Assembly: GCA_019044685.2 (NCBI GenBank)
Contig: JAGTXX020000015.1
Span: 372,001-436,000, forward strand
DNA: 64,000 bases
Direction: 5' to 3'
Origin: Nannochloris sp. 'desiccata'
Lineage: Eukaryota > Chlorophyta > Trebouxiophyceae > Chlorellales > Chlorellaceae
Shown in pieces: positions 22,005 through 31,547 of this stretch (the stretch's first letter is position 1; every line of letters begins with the position of its first letter). The notes beneath the pieces were generated by a model. It searched no databases, was not told the DNA's origin, and saw nothing but the letters and a program-made list of their open reading frames with translations. A program made the translations under genes and the position numbers.

Positions 22005-23987
22005 AAAAAAGCATCTGCAGAAAAGAACACTGGCCTTCTAAATAAAGAGAAGGTCAAGTCTCCAAAAGATAAGAACAACACTCAGAAAAAAGGGAAACGT
22101 CCTTCTGCTGAAGTCTTAGAACTGCTTCCTCCTGAAGTAGAGCAGAATACTCGTCATGTCTACCCTCCAGGGCAGGAACCCTGGCGCAAAGTAGCAAGCG
22201 CACTTGCCGTCCCTGTCTATGAAACCCCCGACATAAGCCCTGCAGCAGTGAAAGTCATCCACGAATGCAAACAGCAGTACTATAAACACTATCGTCAAGC
22301 TGAACTTGATGAAACTGCTCGTGTAGAGGCAACGGGGGGCATTGACCCAGTCACCGGGAAAGCCTTGTCCAAGCGTCCTGATAGAGTGACCGAGTCCTGG
22401 ATGAAGAAACAAAAAATTGCAGTACATCAATCAAAAAGAGTGGGTTTTGTCGCTGGTGTTCGTGTAAATCAACGGTTTTATGCTCGTTCTGAGATGTCTT
22501 GTGTGGGAATGCATCTCATGCCGGTTGCGGGAATTGAGATTATTGCAAAAGATGTAACTGGCCTTGGAATTCCAGTTGCTGCATCTATCGTCTGCGCTGG
22601 ATGCTATGAAGACGATAAAGACAGTGGCGATGAGCTGATTTTCACTGGGGAAGGTGGAAATGATCTGTTGGGAAATAAAAAGCAAGTGGCAGCTCAAGAA
22701 CTTACACGAGGGAACGAAGCGCTTGTTGGAAATATCAGATTAGGTCTACCTGTGCGTGTGACACGTAAGAATAAAGATACGAACGGTATCTATGGCATTG
22801 TTCTTATCTTTGATGGGTTATATGATGTGGTAGAATACTGGCTAGAACCAGGCAAAGAAGGTCATCTTGTGTACAGATTCCGGCTCGTTCGGCGCCCTGG
22901 GCAAGGTGATCTTCTTTCTCAAGCTGTCAAATTTGGCGGCATGTCTGCCCCAAAAAAGCTTGTACCATTAGGCCGTCCTGGTATTGTTGATTTAGATATC
23001 ACAAATGGCCAGGAACTGGTTCCTATCCCTGCTGTCAATGAAACGGATGATAACGAAATACCGGCATGTACTGCTTTAGAAAGAATACCAGAAGAATCTG
23101 TACTGCTGGGTGTAAACCGTGGAATTACATCCCAAGCATTGAATACTTTAACTCGTCAACAATGGAAACCTACTGTTGATTACGTTACAGAGTATAAATA
23201 TACAAAAGGGGTTGTACCTCCTCCAGCACCTGTACTGCCTCAGCAATTCAAAAACGACCCTCACGCCTATATTGCAAGATTAAATCACGGGCGTTTACCG
23301 TATTTAGAGTCCAGAAATGGTAAATTAGTTCAGTTACGTGAAGCGCTCCCTGTTGTGTACGAATGTGGCCCTTGGACAGGCTGTTCTTTAGGTAGGAAAT
23401 GCCCTCAAGCTTTAACTCAACAAGGAATCCGCTATCGTCTTGAAATTTTCAAAACGAACGACGGGCGCGGGTGGGGCGTTCGCTCCCTCGATATGATTCC
23501 TCAATTTGCATTTATATGCGATTATTATGGAGAAATCTACAAAGCAGATGTCTTTAATCGTTTGTGCCAAGAAGAAGATCATAATGGGGACTATTCCATG
23601 GACATGGCGGTGCGCCCAGATCGCGATTGGGAAGGAAATACCACCGAGGATACAAGAACAGCGGATAATACCGAGTATGTCGTATGTGGGTTGAGAAAAC
23701 GCAACATTGCTGCGTTTTTAAACCATTCTTGCGCTCCCAATTGCTTTGCACAGCCTGTTTTAGGGGAACATCACGATCCCAAAATGCCCAAAATATCAGT
23801 TTTTGCCTCTGAAGATATTGCACCGTTTACGCAATTAACGTGGGATTATGGGGAAGATTATGCTAGCTTTAAGTTTGATGATGGCTGCAAATGTGGGGCT
23901 GAAGATTGCATTGCTTTTAGACCAGCTATTAATTTAAATGGGGGTCGTGCTGAAGAAGGAACAACGCTGTCGGGGAGCGGTAGGTAG
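21073..23987 (+). CDS. SUVH-like histone methyltransferase: Tudor-like + SRA + SET
   Basis: Three exons: 21073-21094, 21212-21290 and 21389-23987; 899 aa. Domains in order: residues about 8-62 a Tudor/chromo-barrel-like fold (LVGKKVLKDF, GKVKCYCAELKAFLVVYDDGDREHL); a basic and Ser/acid-rich linker with a 12-Ala run; an SRA/YDG domain at about 386-545 (GFVAGVRVNQRFYARSEMS; NIRLGLPVRVTR; IYGIVLIFDGLYDVVEYWLEPG); a reduced pre-SET (VVYECGPWTGCSLGRKCPQ); SET at about 715-865 with GRGWGVRSLDMI, YVVCGLRKRNIAAFLNHSCAPNC and LTWDYGEDY; and post-SET CKCGAEDC. Plant SUVH proteins methylate H3K9 and read methylated DNA through the SRA, so a heterochromatin role is likely. Two oddities: the N-terminal Tudor-like module, and the missing Cys cluster in the first half of pre-SET. 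The catalytic NHSC and Tyr are intact. Confidence 0.88.
21966..22001 (+). repeat. In-frame (GCA)12 tract coding polyalanine
   Basis: Twelve uninterrupted GCA codons in the linker of the SRA-SET gene. Perfect trinucleotide repeats of this kind are prone to length change. Confidence 0.9.
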
Positions 23988-24359
23988 TGGGCATACGCGT
24001 CTTTCTCTTCTGCTCTGCTTAGTTTCGCCTTCTCTCTCTATTCTTTCATAGAATAAAATAGTCAACACCTATACTATTGGTGTTGATTGTTTGATACTCT
24101 CGATATTAAAAAATTTTAAAAACTTGATTTTATTTATATTTATCCGTCTTAAATTGAATTTGAATACATCATATTATTTGTTTTTATTAAATTTAATCAA
24201 TGAAAATGGAAAGAATAAGAGATATACGCGGAATTTAGTTATAAAAAAATAGCAAAAATTTGAGAAAGATTAAACAAAAGAATACAATACAATTGATAAA
24301 GCTGAAGAGAATTCCCTATCTTTTCGTAGAGGTCATTTTCATCCAATAAGAATAAAGCT
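23988..24359. other. Convergent 3' gap, AT-rich
   Basis: 372 bp between the stops of the SRA-SET gene and the ELIP-like gene. Strongly AT-rich past 24100 with runs of a and t; probable 3' UTRs and polyadenylation signals of both genes. No gene seen. Confidence 0.5.
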
Positions 24360-25162
24360 CTAAAAAACAGGAGTTCCGCGGATAGCTTCATTAATGAATA
24401 AAGCAGCGACACCAATCATAGCTGCACGTCCATTAATGCTCTCAGCCAAGGGACTAAAGTAATAAGGCAGCTGCTGATCAGGGTAAGAGGCGTTGGTGTT
24501 GGGGAAAACTTTATCAATGGACACCTTTCCAGTGAAAGCAGGAGCAATGGAAGCAGCGAATGTGAGGAGAGCCAATGTAATGGCAGATGCAGCACCGACA
24601 GGGGTAGCTAAAGTGGAAAAAGCAGTCTGACCAGAGATTAATTCAACAACACTGATACCTAAGAAAGCGGCCATGGCGACGCGGCCATTGATGATTTCAG
24701 GGCCCGGGCCATCTCCTTTGAGGACCATCTGGAGTTGCTGGAAAGAAGGTGGACCGGCAAGAGGGGTAGCAGTTTCCCAGATCAAGGAAATACGGTTGTC
24801 CTTCTCGCCTACTTCAGCATCATACACAAAGCGATTTACAAGATCCTTAATGATGACAGTATCCTTCTCAGCATCGTACTTGATGGTATAAACCTGCAGT
24901 TGTGTATATAGAGAAGAAAACATTATAGTATGGAGGCTTTCACAATGCGAAATATTCAATATTTCGAGTTTATAAAAACAAGATTACTTACAACGCCGTC
25001 CACATTGCGAGTAGCGGAGCCTCCCTGAGATCCAACGAGGTTGGACTTAGTAATGTTCAAGGCCTTGGTGGTTTTGGCAGCAGAAGGAGCTGATTTGCTA
25101 GAAGTAGAGGCAGAGGCCTTGACGGCTAAAGAGGATCGGTGCATGTTCATCATCTTCATCAT
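24360..25162 (-). CDS. ELIP-like three-helix chlorophyll-binding-family protein
   Basis: Member of the extended light-harvesting family, thylakoid-located stress or photoprotection type. Exons 25162-24992 and 24893-24360 give 234 aa. The first 45-50 residues (MMKMMNMHRSSLAVKASAS...) are Ser/Ala/Lys-rich, a plastid transit peptide. A soluble segment (VYTIKYDAEKDTVIIKDLV) precedes three hydrophobic helices: INGRVAMAAFLGISVVELISG, AASAITLALLTFAASIA, and INGRAAMIGVAALFINEAI. Helices one and three carry the E/N-x-x-x-x-R-x-A-M chlorophyll-binding motif with Asn-Gly-Arg, the arrangement of early-light-induced proteins. Antenna LHC proteins are longer and have Glu at the first ligand position, so I favour ELIP/LIL. 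Light-stress regulation is expected from the family but not visible here. The ATG cluster offers several in-frame starts; I chose the first. Confidence 0.88.
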
Positions 25163-25279
25163 TTTGAAAGAAATATGAAATAATTGAGCGAAATAGTTAA
25201 ATTTAAAGGAAGGTTGAAGGCACTGTGAATGAATCGGAGACAATGTGCTTAGTTCCAGCGCGATGTAAACCTTTTATGG

Positions 25280-28200
25280 ATGTGTGGTTCATTCACGGTG
25301 GGGCGTAGCAGGCCTGCTTTGCCAGGTAAAAAACACTGTTGTCAGCCAAAATTGAGGGAAATTAAAACCCATGGTAACGTAGGAATGCATTTAGATGAGC
25401 TATGGAAGGAGTTGGAGGAGGCGCTGACCCTTGCAGGCGGTACTGTCGCATTGATTGAAGCGAATTTTGATCAGTCAAATCATTGGACTGGCATACAACT
25501 TTTAGCTCTAGCGCACCAGCTGCGCGGATTATCAACGTTTTCAGACTCTATATATAGCAATGATGCATCTCAACAGCATCTTATTGCGGTATATCTTGAA
25601 AATTCTGCAATTTTTGTGGGAGCGGTGCTGGCGGCGGTGAGCTCAGACTGTGCCTTTCTTCCTTTAGACCCTCGCTGGCCTAAAGAGAAGCTGCTAAATG
25701 TACTCGAAAATTTTCGACCAAGATGCATTTTCTACGCAGAAAAGGATACTGGTGTTTTAGGGGCCTGTGGAGCTCCTCCACTAGCTCCTTCTGTCTTTAA
25801 CGACAAGACCAGGAACCCGACGCCTTGCTGCCTCTTGGTGAGCATCACGTCTGAAACAATAGCCTCAGCACGCAAAATATCAACTAAAGCAGCACTCGAT
25901 GAATCAATAGCTGTACTCAAAAATCACCAAAGAGGGAGTAACAAAACTACGAGTTCAAACAGCATTGCGTATGTAATTACCACCTCTGGCTCCACCGGGT
26001 CTGTCAACACCGGTAGTCCACCTGGTGTCTGCGGCACAGCTCTGGGTGTCTATCAACGATGTAAATGGATGGCAGATACGTATCCGTTCCAAAAAGGTGA
26101 TGTTGTAGCGTTTAGAACAAATCCTTGCTTTGTAGATAGCATTTGGGAAATTTTTGGACCTCTCCTTTCTGGTGGTACCGCCATCATTTTGGCAATACAA
26201 TTTTCCATTTCAGTCAACCCGTACACTTTGGTAGACAGTCTGATACAGTACAAGGTGACACATATGACTGCTGTACCTACAGTATGGCAGCAGATGGTCA
26301 GCGCCTGCTGTTGTTACGGTGAAGAGACGAGAAATCAAGAGAGGAGGCAGCAACTGAAGCTACGTCAGGTTGTCAGTAGTGGTGAGCAGCTTCCTTGGCA
26401 GCTACTCGATGACATGCAAGGCATGCTTCTCCCTAAAGAATGTCGAATATTGAATTTGTATGGAACGACTGAGGTAGCTGCTGATGCGACGATCCTAGAA
26501 TGCAGCAACCTAGTTCCGATACTGAATTCCAAAATTAATTCAGCTGCTGTGCCTGCTGGGCTGCCAATAAAAGGCGTTGTCGTGGTTTTAGCTAAAATAA
26601 AGGAAGAAGACGATGATGGTTGCGAAGGGGATGTTGAACTGGTACACGCGTGTCCTGGTGCCGTAGGCGAGGTGCTGCTCGGTGGGTGGGGTGTAGCAGC
26701 TGGCTATTTAGGGTATTATGACCATCGTTCTTCAAAAATTAATGATGCCTCCCTTCCTGTTACCGTCAATGTTGATAGCCATGTTTACCTAGGCAATAAG
26801 TTTATTCAAGTAGATACTCAAGAAGGTGCATCCTATTGCCTAGGATCTCTTGAGAAAAGTACTATGCCTCCATCTGGCACTGCTATTGTGGCAAAAAGTA
26901 AGAAAAAAGAAGAAGAAGGAAATTGTTGTATTGGCACAACTTTATTTTTCCGCTCTGGTGATGTTGGCGGTATAGACACCCAAGGCAGGCTATGTATTCT
27001 AGGCAGAAGAGATTTACAAATTAAAATTAACGGAGTGAGAGTAGATCTGTCGGAAGTGGAAGAGGTGATTCGAGGACATCATGCTGTGCATGCTGTGGCT
27101 GTGAAAATGTGGCCAGCAGCCGCAGTGGTGATAAAAGAGGAGGAAATGAAGAAGAGAGTTTTAGGTGTGTATATAGAGCTACACGATAGGTATTTTGTTG
27201 GTAGATTGAATGAAGGGTGCTGGCATGAGTTAAAAGACGAGTTGAAATCTCTGTGTGCCTCTAACCACGTGATCTCAGCACGTGCTGAAATCGATTTTTA
27301 TTTTGAAATCATGGTCAAACTGCCTCGGTCTTCAGGAGGAAAGATTGACCGCAGCGCTCTCCCACCACCACGTTTGGCACAATCAGAATCAATACTTGGT
27401 GTTGATGTACCACAAGGCAGGTCAAAGCGCATTAAAACCAGGCCATTGTCTGAAGCTGAGGTGCACCAAGCCTTTGCTGCTGCCCTTGGCCACAATGACT
27501 TTGAGCCAATGAATAATCTATTTACGGTGCTAGGAGGTACCTCTGTGACCGCGGTGACTATTGCTGAAATACTGGGAATTAAAGTAGAAAAGATATTTCA
27601 AAATCCAACTGTACGCACCCTTGCTGCTGCTGCTTCTTCTTCTTCTCAAAGCTTACATAATAAACAACAGCGGGTTGAGGGCACCATGACGAAAGAGCTC
27701 CGAGCTCCTAGCGTTCATATTCCTGAGCTTCGAGTTCTTTGGCGTTCTAAAATGAAAGGCTGTGTCGATGCACCTCCTCTACTTTTACAGCAGCAGAACC
27801 AGCATGCTAACAGGAATAGCATTGACAATGAACACAGTGTTGTTAGCTTTCCTCGTACTGAGCGTGCAGCAGTCTTTGCTGCATCACATGGCGGTGATGT
27901 ATCTTGCTTTGATGCTTCTTCTGGCGAGGTTATATGGAGCACCGATATACCCAATGAGCAACCCGATCCAGGAATGGTGCTTATCGACTCTTTGCGAGCA
28001 GGAAATGAGGCACCCATGGAGGAGGCTGCGGGGGCAGGTGCAGCTAAAGTGCTGGCTGTTGGCTTGAACTCTGGTAAAATTAAATATCTAGACTCTTCCA
28101 CTGGTGAAGAGGTCTTTCAAGAAAGTAGTACTGGTGGTATTGATGTTGGCGGTGGTGGGATGCGTGCTGCGCCTGCTGTGGATCTTCTAAGTGATAAGAA

Positions 28201-29104
28201 GAATCTTATTTGGGCAGCAGGGCACGGCAAGAAATTAATAGTAATTAACAATCAAGCTCAAATCGTAGCTACGCTGCCTTTACCTGCTGCAGTTTCTGCT
28301 GGTATCGTAGTGCATGATTCGTTCGTATGTGTAGCCTGCTTGGATGGCACATTGATGGCTGTGATGGCAAAAGAATTAAAAATGGCAGCCACGTGCACGA
28401 GGTCACAACAACTTGAATTCAGTGTTCTCTGGAAACATGATTGTGGGTCCCCTATCTTGGCTGCACCGACTATAATAAACACTCTAAACACAGATTATTT
28501 TTCTCCTCCTTCTTCCCCAAATCTCGCAACAGCAACAGCGGCAGCAACACAGTTGCTCGTTGTCGTGGTGATGGCATCGGGAGCGGTGATGGTGGTGGAT
28601 GCTGACACTGGAAAAGAACTTTGGCATAGAATGATCGACCCTGGTGGATATTATATTCCTGCTGTTTACTCTGCTACCATGAATATGATACTTGTAGGGT
28701 CTCGTAGTGGGCAAGTAACGTGGCTTGGTGTGGCAGATGGTTCAATACAGGGGCGCTATCTAGTGATTGCAAATGGTGGTGGTGGTGCCATCACAGGGTT
28801 GTTGTTACTGGAGCCTGATTCTTATTTATCAACAGATGAAGATATAGAGACTAGAGACTGTATTGGTATTTTAGTGAGCACATCCGATGGGCAGGTACTT
28901 TGCTTAAATACCAGCAACACCAGCCAGAGAGGAGATGGCAGCTGCGGGGCGGTTATGTTCAACATTGCCGGTCGTTTTCAGCTGCCCGCCCCTAGTTTTT
29001 CAACTATAGTTTATGGTCAGATTGCTGCTAATAGAGGTGCTATTTACGTTGGATGTCGTGATGATCATCTTTATTGTCTACAAACGCCTGAGGTTGAAAT
29101 GTAA
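25280..29104 (+). CDS. AASDH: AASDH/ACSF4-like protein: adenylation, carrier and beta-propeller domains
   Basis: Intronless gene, 1274 aa. Residues about 30-690 are an AMP-forming adenylation domain: TSGSTG near 233, NLYGTTEVAADAT, FFRSGDVGGIDTQGRL, LGRRDLQIKINGVRVDLSEVEE, and the C-terminal catalytic lysine in SSGGKIDRSALP. A carrier-like domain follows at about 720-790 with the attachment-serine motif LGGTSVTAVT. From about 830 to the end are PQQ-type propeller repeats (AASHGGDVSCFDASSGEVIW; AVGLNSGKIKYLDSSTGEEVF; GSRSGQVTWLGVADGS; YVGCRDDHLYCLQ). This order is that of animal AASDH (acyl-CoA synthetase family 4), whose substrate is unsettled. The stretch after TSGSTG has an insertion and reads SPPGV where P-K-G-V is usual. 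A truncated copy lies at 31548-32060. The start could also be the later Met at MHLDELWKEL. Confidence 0.88.
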   Translation: MCGSFTVGRSRPALPGKKHCCQPKLREIKTHGNVGMHLDELWKELEEALTLAGGTVALIEANFDQSNHWTGIQLLALAHQLRGLSTFSDSIYSNDASQQHLIAVYLENSAIFVGAVLAAVSSDCAFLPLDPRWPKEKLLNVLENFRPRCIFYAEKDTGVLGACGAPPLAPSVFNDKTRNPTPCCLLVSITSETIASARKISTKAALDESIAVLKNHQRGSNKTTSSNSIAYVITTSGSTGSVNTGSPPGVCGTALGVYQRCKWMADTYPFQKGDVVAFRTNPCFVDSIWEIFGPLLSGGTAIILAIQFSISVNPYTLVDSLIQYKVTHMTAVPTVWQQMVSACCCYGEETRNQERRQQLKLRQVVSSGEQLPWQLLDDMQGMLLPKECRILNLYGTTEVAADATILECSNLVPILNSKINSAAVPAGLPIKGVVVVLAKIKEEDDDGCEGDVELVHACPGAVGEVLLGGWGVAAGYLGYYDHRSSKINDASLPVTVNVDSHVYLGNKFIQVDTQEGASYCLGSLEKSTMPPSGTAIVAKSKKKEEEGNCCIGTTLFFRSGDVGGIDTQGRLCILGRRDLQIKINGVRVDLSEVEEVIRGHHAVHAVAVKMWPAAAVVIKEEEMKKRVLGVYIELHDRYFVGRLNEGCWHELKDELKSLCASNHVISARAEIDFYFEIMVKLPRSSGGKIDRSALPPPRLAQSESILGVDVPQGRSKRIKTRPLSEAEVHQAFAAALGHNDFEPMNNLFTVLGGTSVTAVTIAEILGIKVEKIFQNPTVRTLAAAASSSSQSLHNKQQRVEGTMTKELRAPSVHIPELRVLWRSKMKGCVDAPPLLLQQQNQHANRNSIDNEHSVVSFPRTERAAVFAASHGGDVSCFDASSGEVIWSTDIPNEQPDPGMVLIDSLRAGNEAPMEEAAGAGAAKVLAVGLNSGKIKYLDSSTGEEVFQESSTGGIDVGGGGMRAAPAVDLLSDKKNLIWAAGHGKKLIVINNQAQIVATLPLPAAVSAGIVVHDSFVCVACLDGTLMAVMAKELKMAATCTRSQQLEFSVLWKHDCGSPILAAPTIINTLNTDYFSPPSSPNLATATAAATQLLVVVVMASGAVMVVDADTGKELWHRMIDPGGYYIPAVYSATMNMILVGSRSGQVTWLGVADGSIQGRYLVIANGGGGAITGLLLLEPDSYLSTDEDIETRDCIGILVSTSDGQVLCLNTSNTSQRGDGSCGAVMFNIAGRFQLPAPSFSTIVYGQIAANRGAIYVGCRDDHLYCLQTPEVEM

Positions 29105-29775
29105 TTGATGTCATCCAAGCATTGGTTCAGACGCCAGCAAGGATTGGAGGGTAAAAAGACAACCATAAAAAAGAGAACTAAAAGCGTAAAGCAACTAGAT
29201 TTCTATTCTGATAATTTGTATATAGATTTAATAATACTAATTGCTGCAACTTTCTTAGGAGCAAAACTTTCGGGTCATACTATTCAAATTGATGAACATT
29301 CAATTGGTTGCCCTCATGGGCAAGGAGTGAAAGATTAAATACCAGGTGCCCCCAAAGCCAGAGTTTCGTGTGCCTATTCACCAGAGAGGTGAGTAACCCT
29401 TTGATTCTCGTCAAGCTGCATTTTCGAAATAAAATAATTGATACAGCGGTGTAACCTCGAGCTAAAGCTCCAGCAGGCTCTCTGCTATATATGTAGAAGA
29501 TCTCCGTGTTGCCTGACTAATCAAAAAAGCGATTGCTACAGGTGATAGAAAGGTCCTGTTTTCGGAGACTGAGTCTGACTGATTCTTTAGAGAACGGTCC
29601 TGACAGATTCAAGACAAGGTTGGCTCTAGTTGTGCAGCGGTACAGTTCGGTGTTCAAAGCGGCGGATAATTTTAGAAGACAGCTGAGATAATCCACACTT
29701 TGTCAAAGAGTTGTGTGGCGCTAATTCATGGTTTAGTTGGGTTTCGCATATTGATCCCTTTGGAATTTACTATTG
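29105..29775. repeat. Left copy of a duplicated intergenic block
   Basis: This spacer matches 32061-32906 in order and orientation: shared words include gcttcattttcg-like cgaaataaaataat, ggtgtaacctcgagct, gctatatatgtagaagatctc, tgactaatcaaaaaagcgat and gagttgtgtggcgctaat. It is part of the large tandem duplication. A GTGAGT (29391) corresponds to GTAAGT (32375) in the other copy, so a 5' UTR intron of the ankyrin genes is possible. No separate gene is seen. Confidence 0.75.
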
Positions 29776-31359
29776 ATGAGTCATTTATACATGGAACTTT
29801 TTGAGGCTGTGCGGGTTAACGATCTCGGCGAGGTAGAACGCTTGGTAAGGAATGGCGCTGATGTAAATGTTGCTGATAATGAAGGACATACAGCATTGCC
29901 GTTGGCAGCCTCTCATGGAAAAGTTGACTGCGTTGAGGCGTTACTGGAACACGGCGCTGGTTTGAATGCTGCCAATAAGAAAGGCGGCACAGCATTGACA
30001 TTGGCAGCCCTTAATGGACATGCCGATTGTCTTGATGTGTTACTGAAGCATGGCGCCGAAGTGAATTATGCTGATAAGAAAGGTAGGACAGCATTATATT
30101 GGGCAGCATATTATGGAAAAGTTGATTGCCTTGAGGTGTTACTGAAGTATGGCGCCGAAGTGAATATTGCTGATAATCCCAGAATGACAGCATTGATGTG
30201 GGCAGCCGCTAGTGGACATGTCGATTGTCTTGATGTGTTACTGAAGCATGGTGCCGATGTGAATGATGCCAATAACCGAGGCAAGACAGCATTGATGTAT
30301 GCAGCATTTACTGGACATGTCGACTGTCTTAAGGTGTTTCTGAAGCATGGTGCCGATGTGAATGCTGTTTGTAATCACGAGCGGACAGCATTGATAGATG
30401 CAGCCTCCAATGGAAAAGTTGAGTGTCTCGAGGTGTTATTGAAGCATGGTGCAGATGTGAATGTTGCTTATAATGACGGCAAGACAGCATTGATGAAGGC
30501 AGCAGAAGAAGGATATGTAGACTGTCTTGAGGTGTTATTGAAGGATGGTGCTGATGTGACAGTTGCTGATAATCACGGCAGGACAGCATTGTATTGGGCA
30601 GCGGATAATGAACATGCCGATTGTCTTGATGTGTTACTGAAGCATGGCGCCGATGTGAATTATGCTGATCATGACGGCAGGACAGCATTGATGTATGCAG
30701 CATTTACTGGACATGTCGACTGTCTTAAGGTGTTTCTGAAGCATGGTGCCGATGTGAATGCTGTTTGTAATCACGAGCGGACAGCATTGATAGATGCAGC
30801 CTCCAATGGAAAAGTTGAGTGTCTCGAGGTGTTATTGAAGCATGGTGCAGATGTGAATGTTGCTTATAATGACGGCAAGACAGCATTGATGAAGGCAGCA
30901 GAAGAAGGATATGTAGACTGTCTTGAGGTGTTATTGAAGGATGGTGCTGATGTGACAGTTGCTGATAATCACGGCAGGACAGCATTGTATTGGGCAGCGG
31001 ATAATGAACATGCCGATTGTCTTGATGTGTTACTGAAGCATGGCGCCGATGTGAATTATGCTGTTCATGACGGCAGGACAGCATTGATGTGGGCAGCATA
31101 TTATGAAAGAGTTGACTGTCTTGAGGTGTTACTGAAGCATGGCACCGATGTGAATTTCGTTTGTAATGACGGGCGGACAGCATTGATGTTGGCAGCCTCT
31201 CATGGACATGTTGACTGTCTCGAGGTGTTATTGAAGCATGTCAATGATATTGACCAAATAAAAACCGCATTGGAGGTACCCTGCTTCGTACACGTGGATT
31301 GTGCAGCTACAAAGGAAATAAAACAGTCCCTGCAAAGGCATCTAGCCAAGCTTGAGTAA
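29776..31359 (+). CDS. Ankyrin-repeat protein, kinase-less paralogue
   Basis: Single exon, 527 aa, almost wholly ankyrin: about 14 repeats of 33 residues with the consensus G-x-T-A-L-x-x-A-A...H-x-D-C-L-x-V-L-L-K-H-G-A-D-V-N. Four of the repeats (396 bp) are present twice in a row with one mismatch. It is a paralogue of the ankyrin-kinase gene at 32907-34801: both end their repeats with DIDQIK...TLE and then KEIKQSL-x-RHLA-x-LE, but here the next codon is TAA where the paralogue has CAA, and a few bases later the similarity ends. The kinase half is thus missing, so this is either a stand-alone binding protein or a decaying copy; the frame itself is intact. I start at ATG 29776 (MSHLYMELFEAV). 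It also lacks the MGSCFSS lipidation start of the paralogue. Confidence 0.85.
   Translation: MSHLYMELFEAVRVNDLGEVERLVRNGADVNVADNEGHTALPLAASHGKVDCVEALLEHGAGLNAANKKGGTALTLAALNGHADCLDVLLKHGAEVNYADKKGRTALYWAAYYGKVDCLEVLLKYGAEVNIADNPRMTALMWAAASGHVDCLDVLLKHGADVNDANNRGKTALMYAAFTGHVDCLKVFLKHGADVNAVCNHERTALIDAASNGKVECLEVLLKHGADVNVAYNDGKTALMKAAEEGYVDCLEVLLKDGADVTVADNHGRTALYWAADNEHADCLDVLLKHGADVNYADHDGRTALMYAAFTGHVDCLKVFLKHGADVNAVCNHERTALIDAASNGKVECLEVLLKHGADVNVAYNDGKTALMKAAEEGYVDCLEVLLKDGADVTVADNHGRTALYWAADNEHADCLDVLLKHGADVNYAVHDGRTALMWAAYYERVDCLEVLLKHGTDVNFVCNDGRTALMLAASHGHVDCLEVLLKHVNDIDQIKTALEVPCFVHVDCAATKEIKQSLQRHLAKLE
30292..31083 (+). repeat. Tandem 396-bp duplication of four ankyrin repeats
   Basis: Bases 30292-30687 and 30688-31083 are the same 396-bp unit (4 x 99 bp) read in frame. 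I find one difference: tatgctgatcatg in the first copy against tatgctgttcatg in the second (Asp to Val). Near-identity points to very recent duplication or gene conversion. Confidence 0.93.
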
Positions 31360-31399
31360 AAGAGATCCCACGCGAGACTCCTTTAAATATTTCTTGTTT

Positions 31400-31540
31400 T
31401 CTCTCCTCACCTTTGCCGAAAAGGACTTTGCAGTAAGAGGATTTGCGACGAATAGCTCCAGAAGCAGTCCCCCTTGTTATTCCTCCCTCAGCTAATTCAG
31501 CAAATCGTGTCCCCATATAAGTTCTAAAGCCAGTATTGGT
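31400..31540 (-). pseudogene. Fragment of the NUMOD3-type gene
   Basis: About 140 bp that match 35523-35660, in the same orientation as the intact gene (35150-36340, minus): both read TRFAELAE then ASGAIRRKS on the minus strand. Substitutions and small indels break the rest. It is the remnant of the third gene of the duplicated unit. Confidence 0.85.
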
Positions 31541-31547
31541 TTTTTTG

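Noticed and set aside
29105..29338. 77-codon frame directly after the AASDH-like gene
   Set aside because: The counterpart in the duplicated block (from 32060) is broken by changes, and it has no recognisable motif; treated as 3' flank.
29816..31183. His/Gln-rich antisense frames over the ankyrin repeats
   Set aside because: They repeat with the same 99-bp period as the sense gene and are shadows of it.
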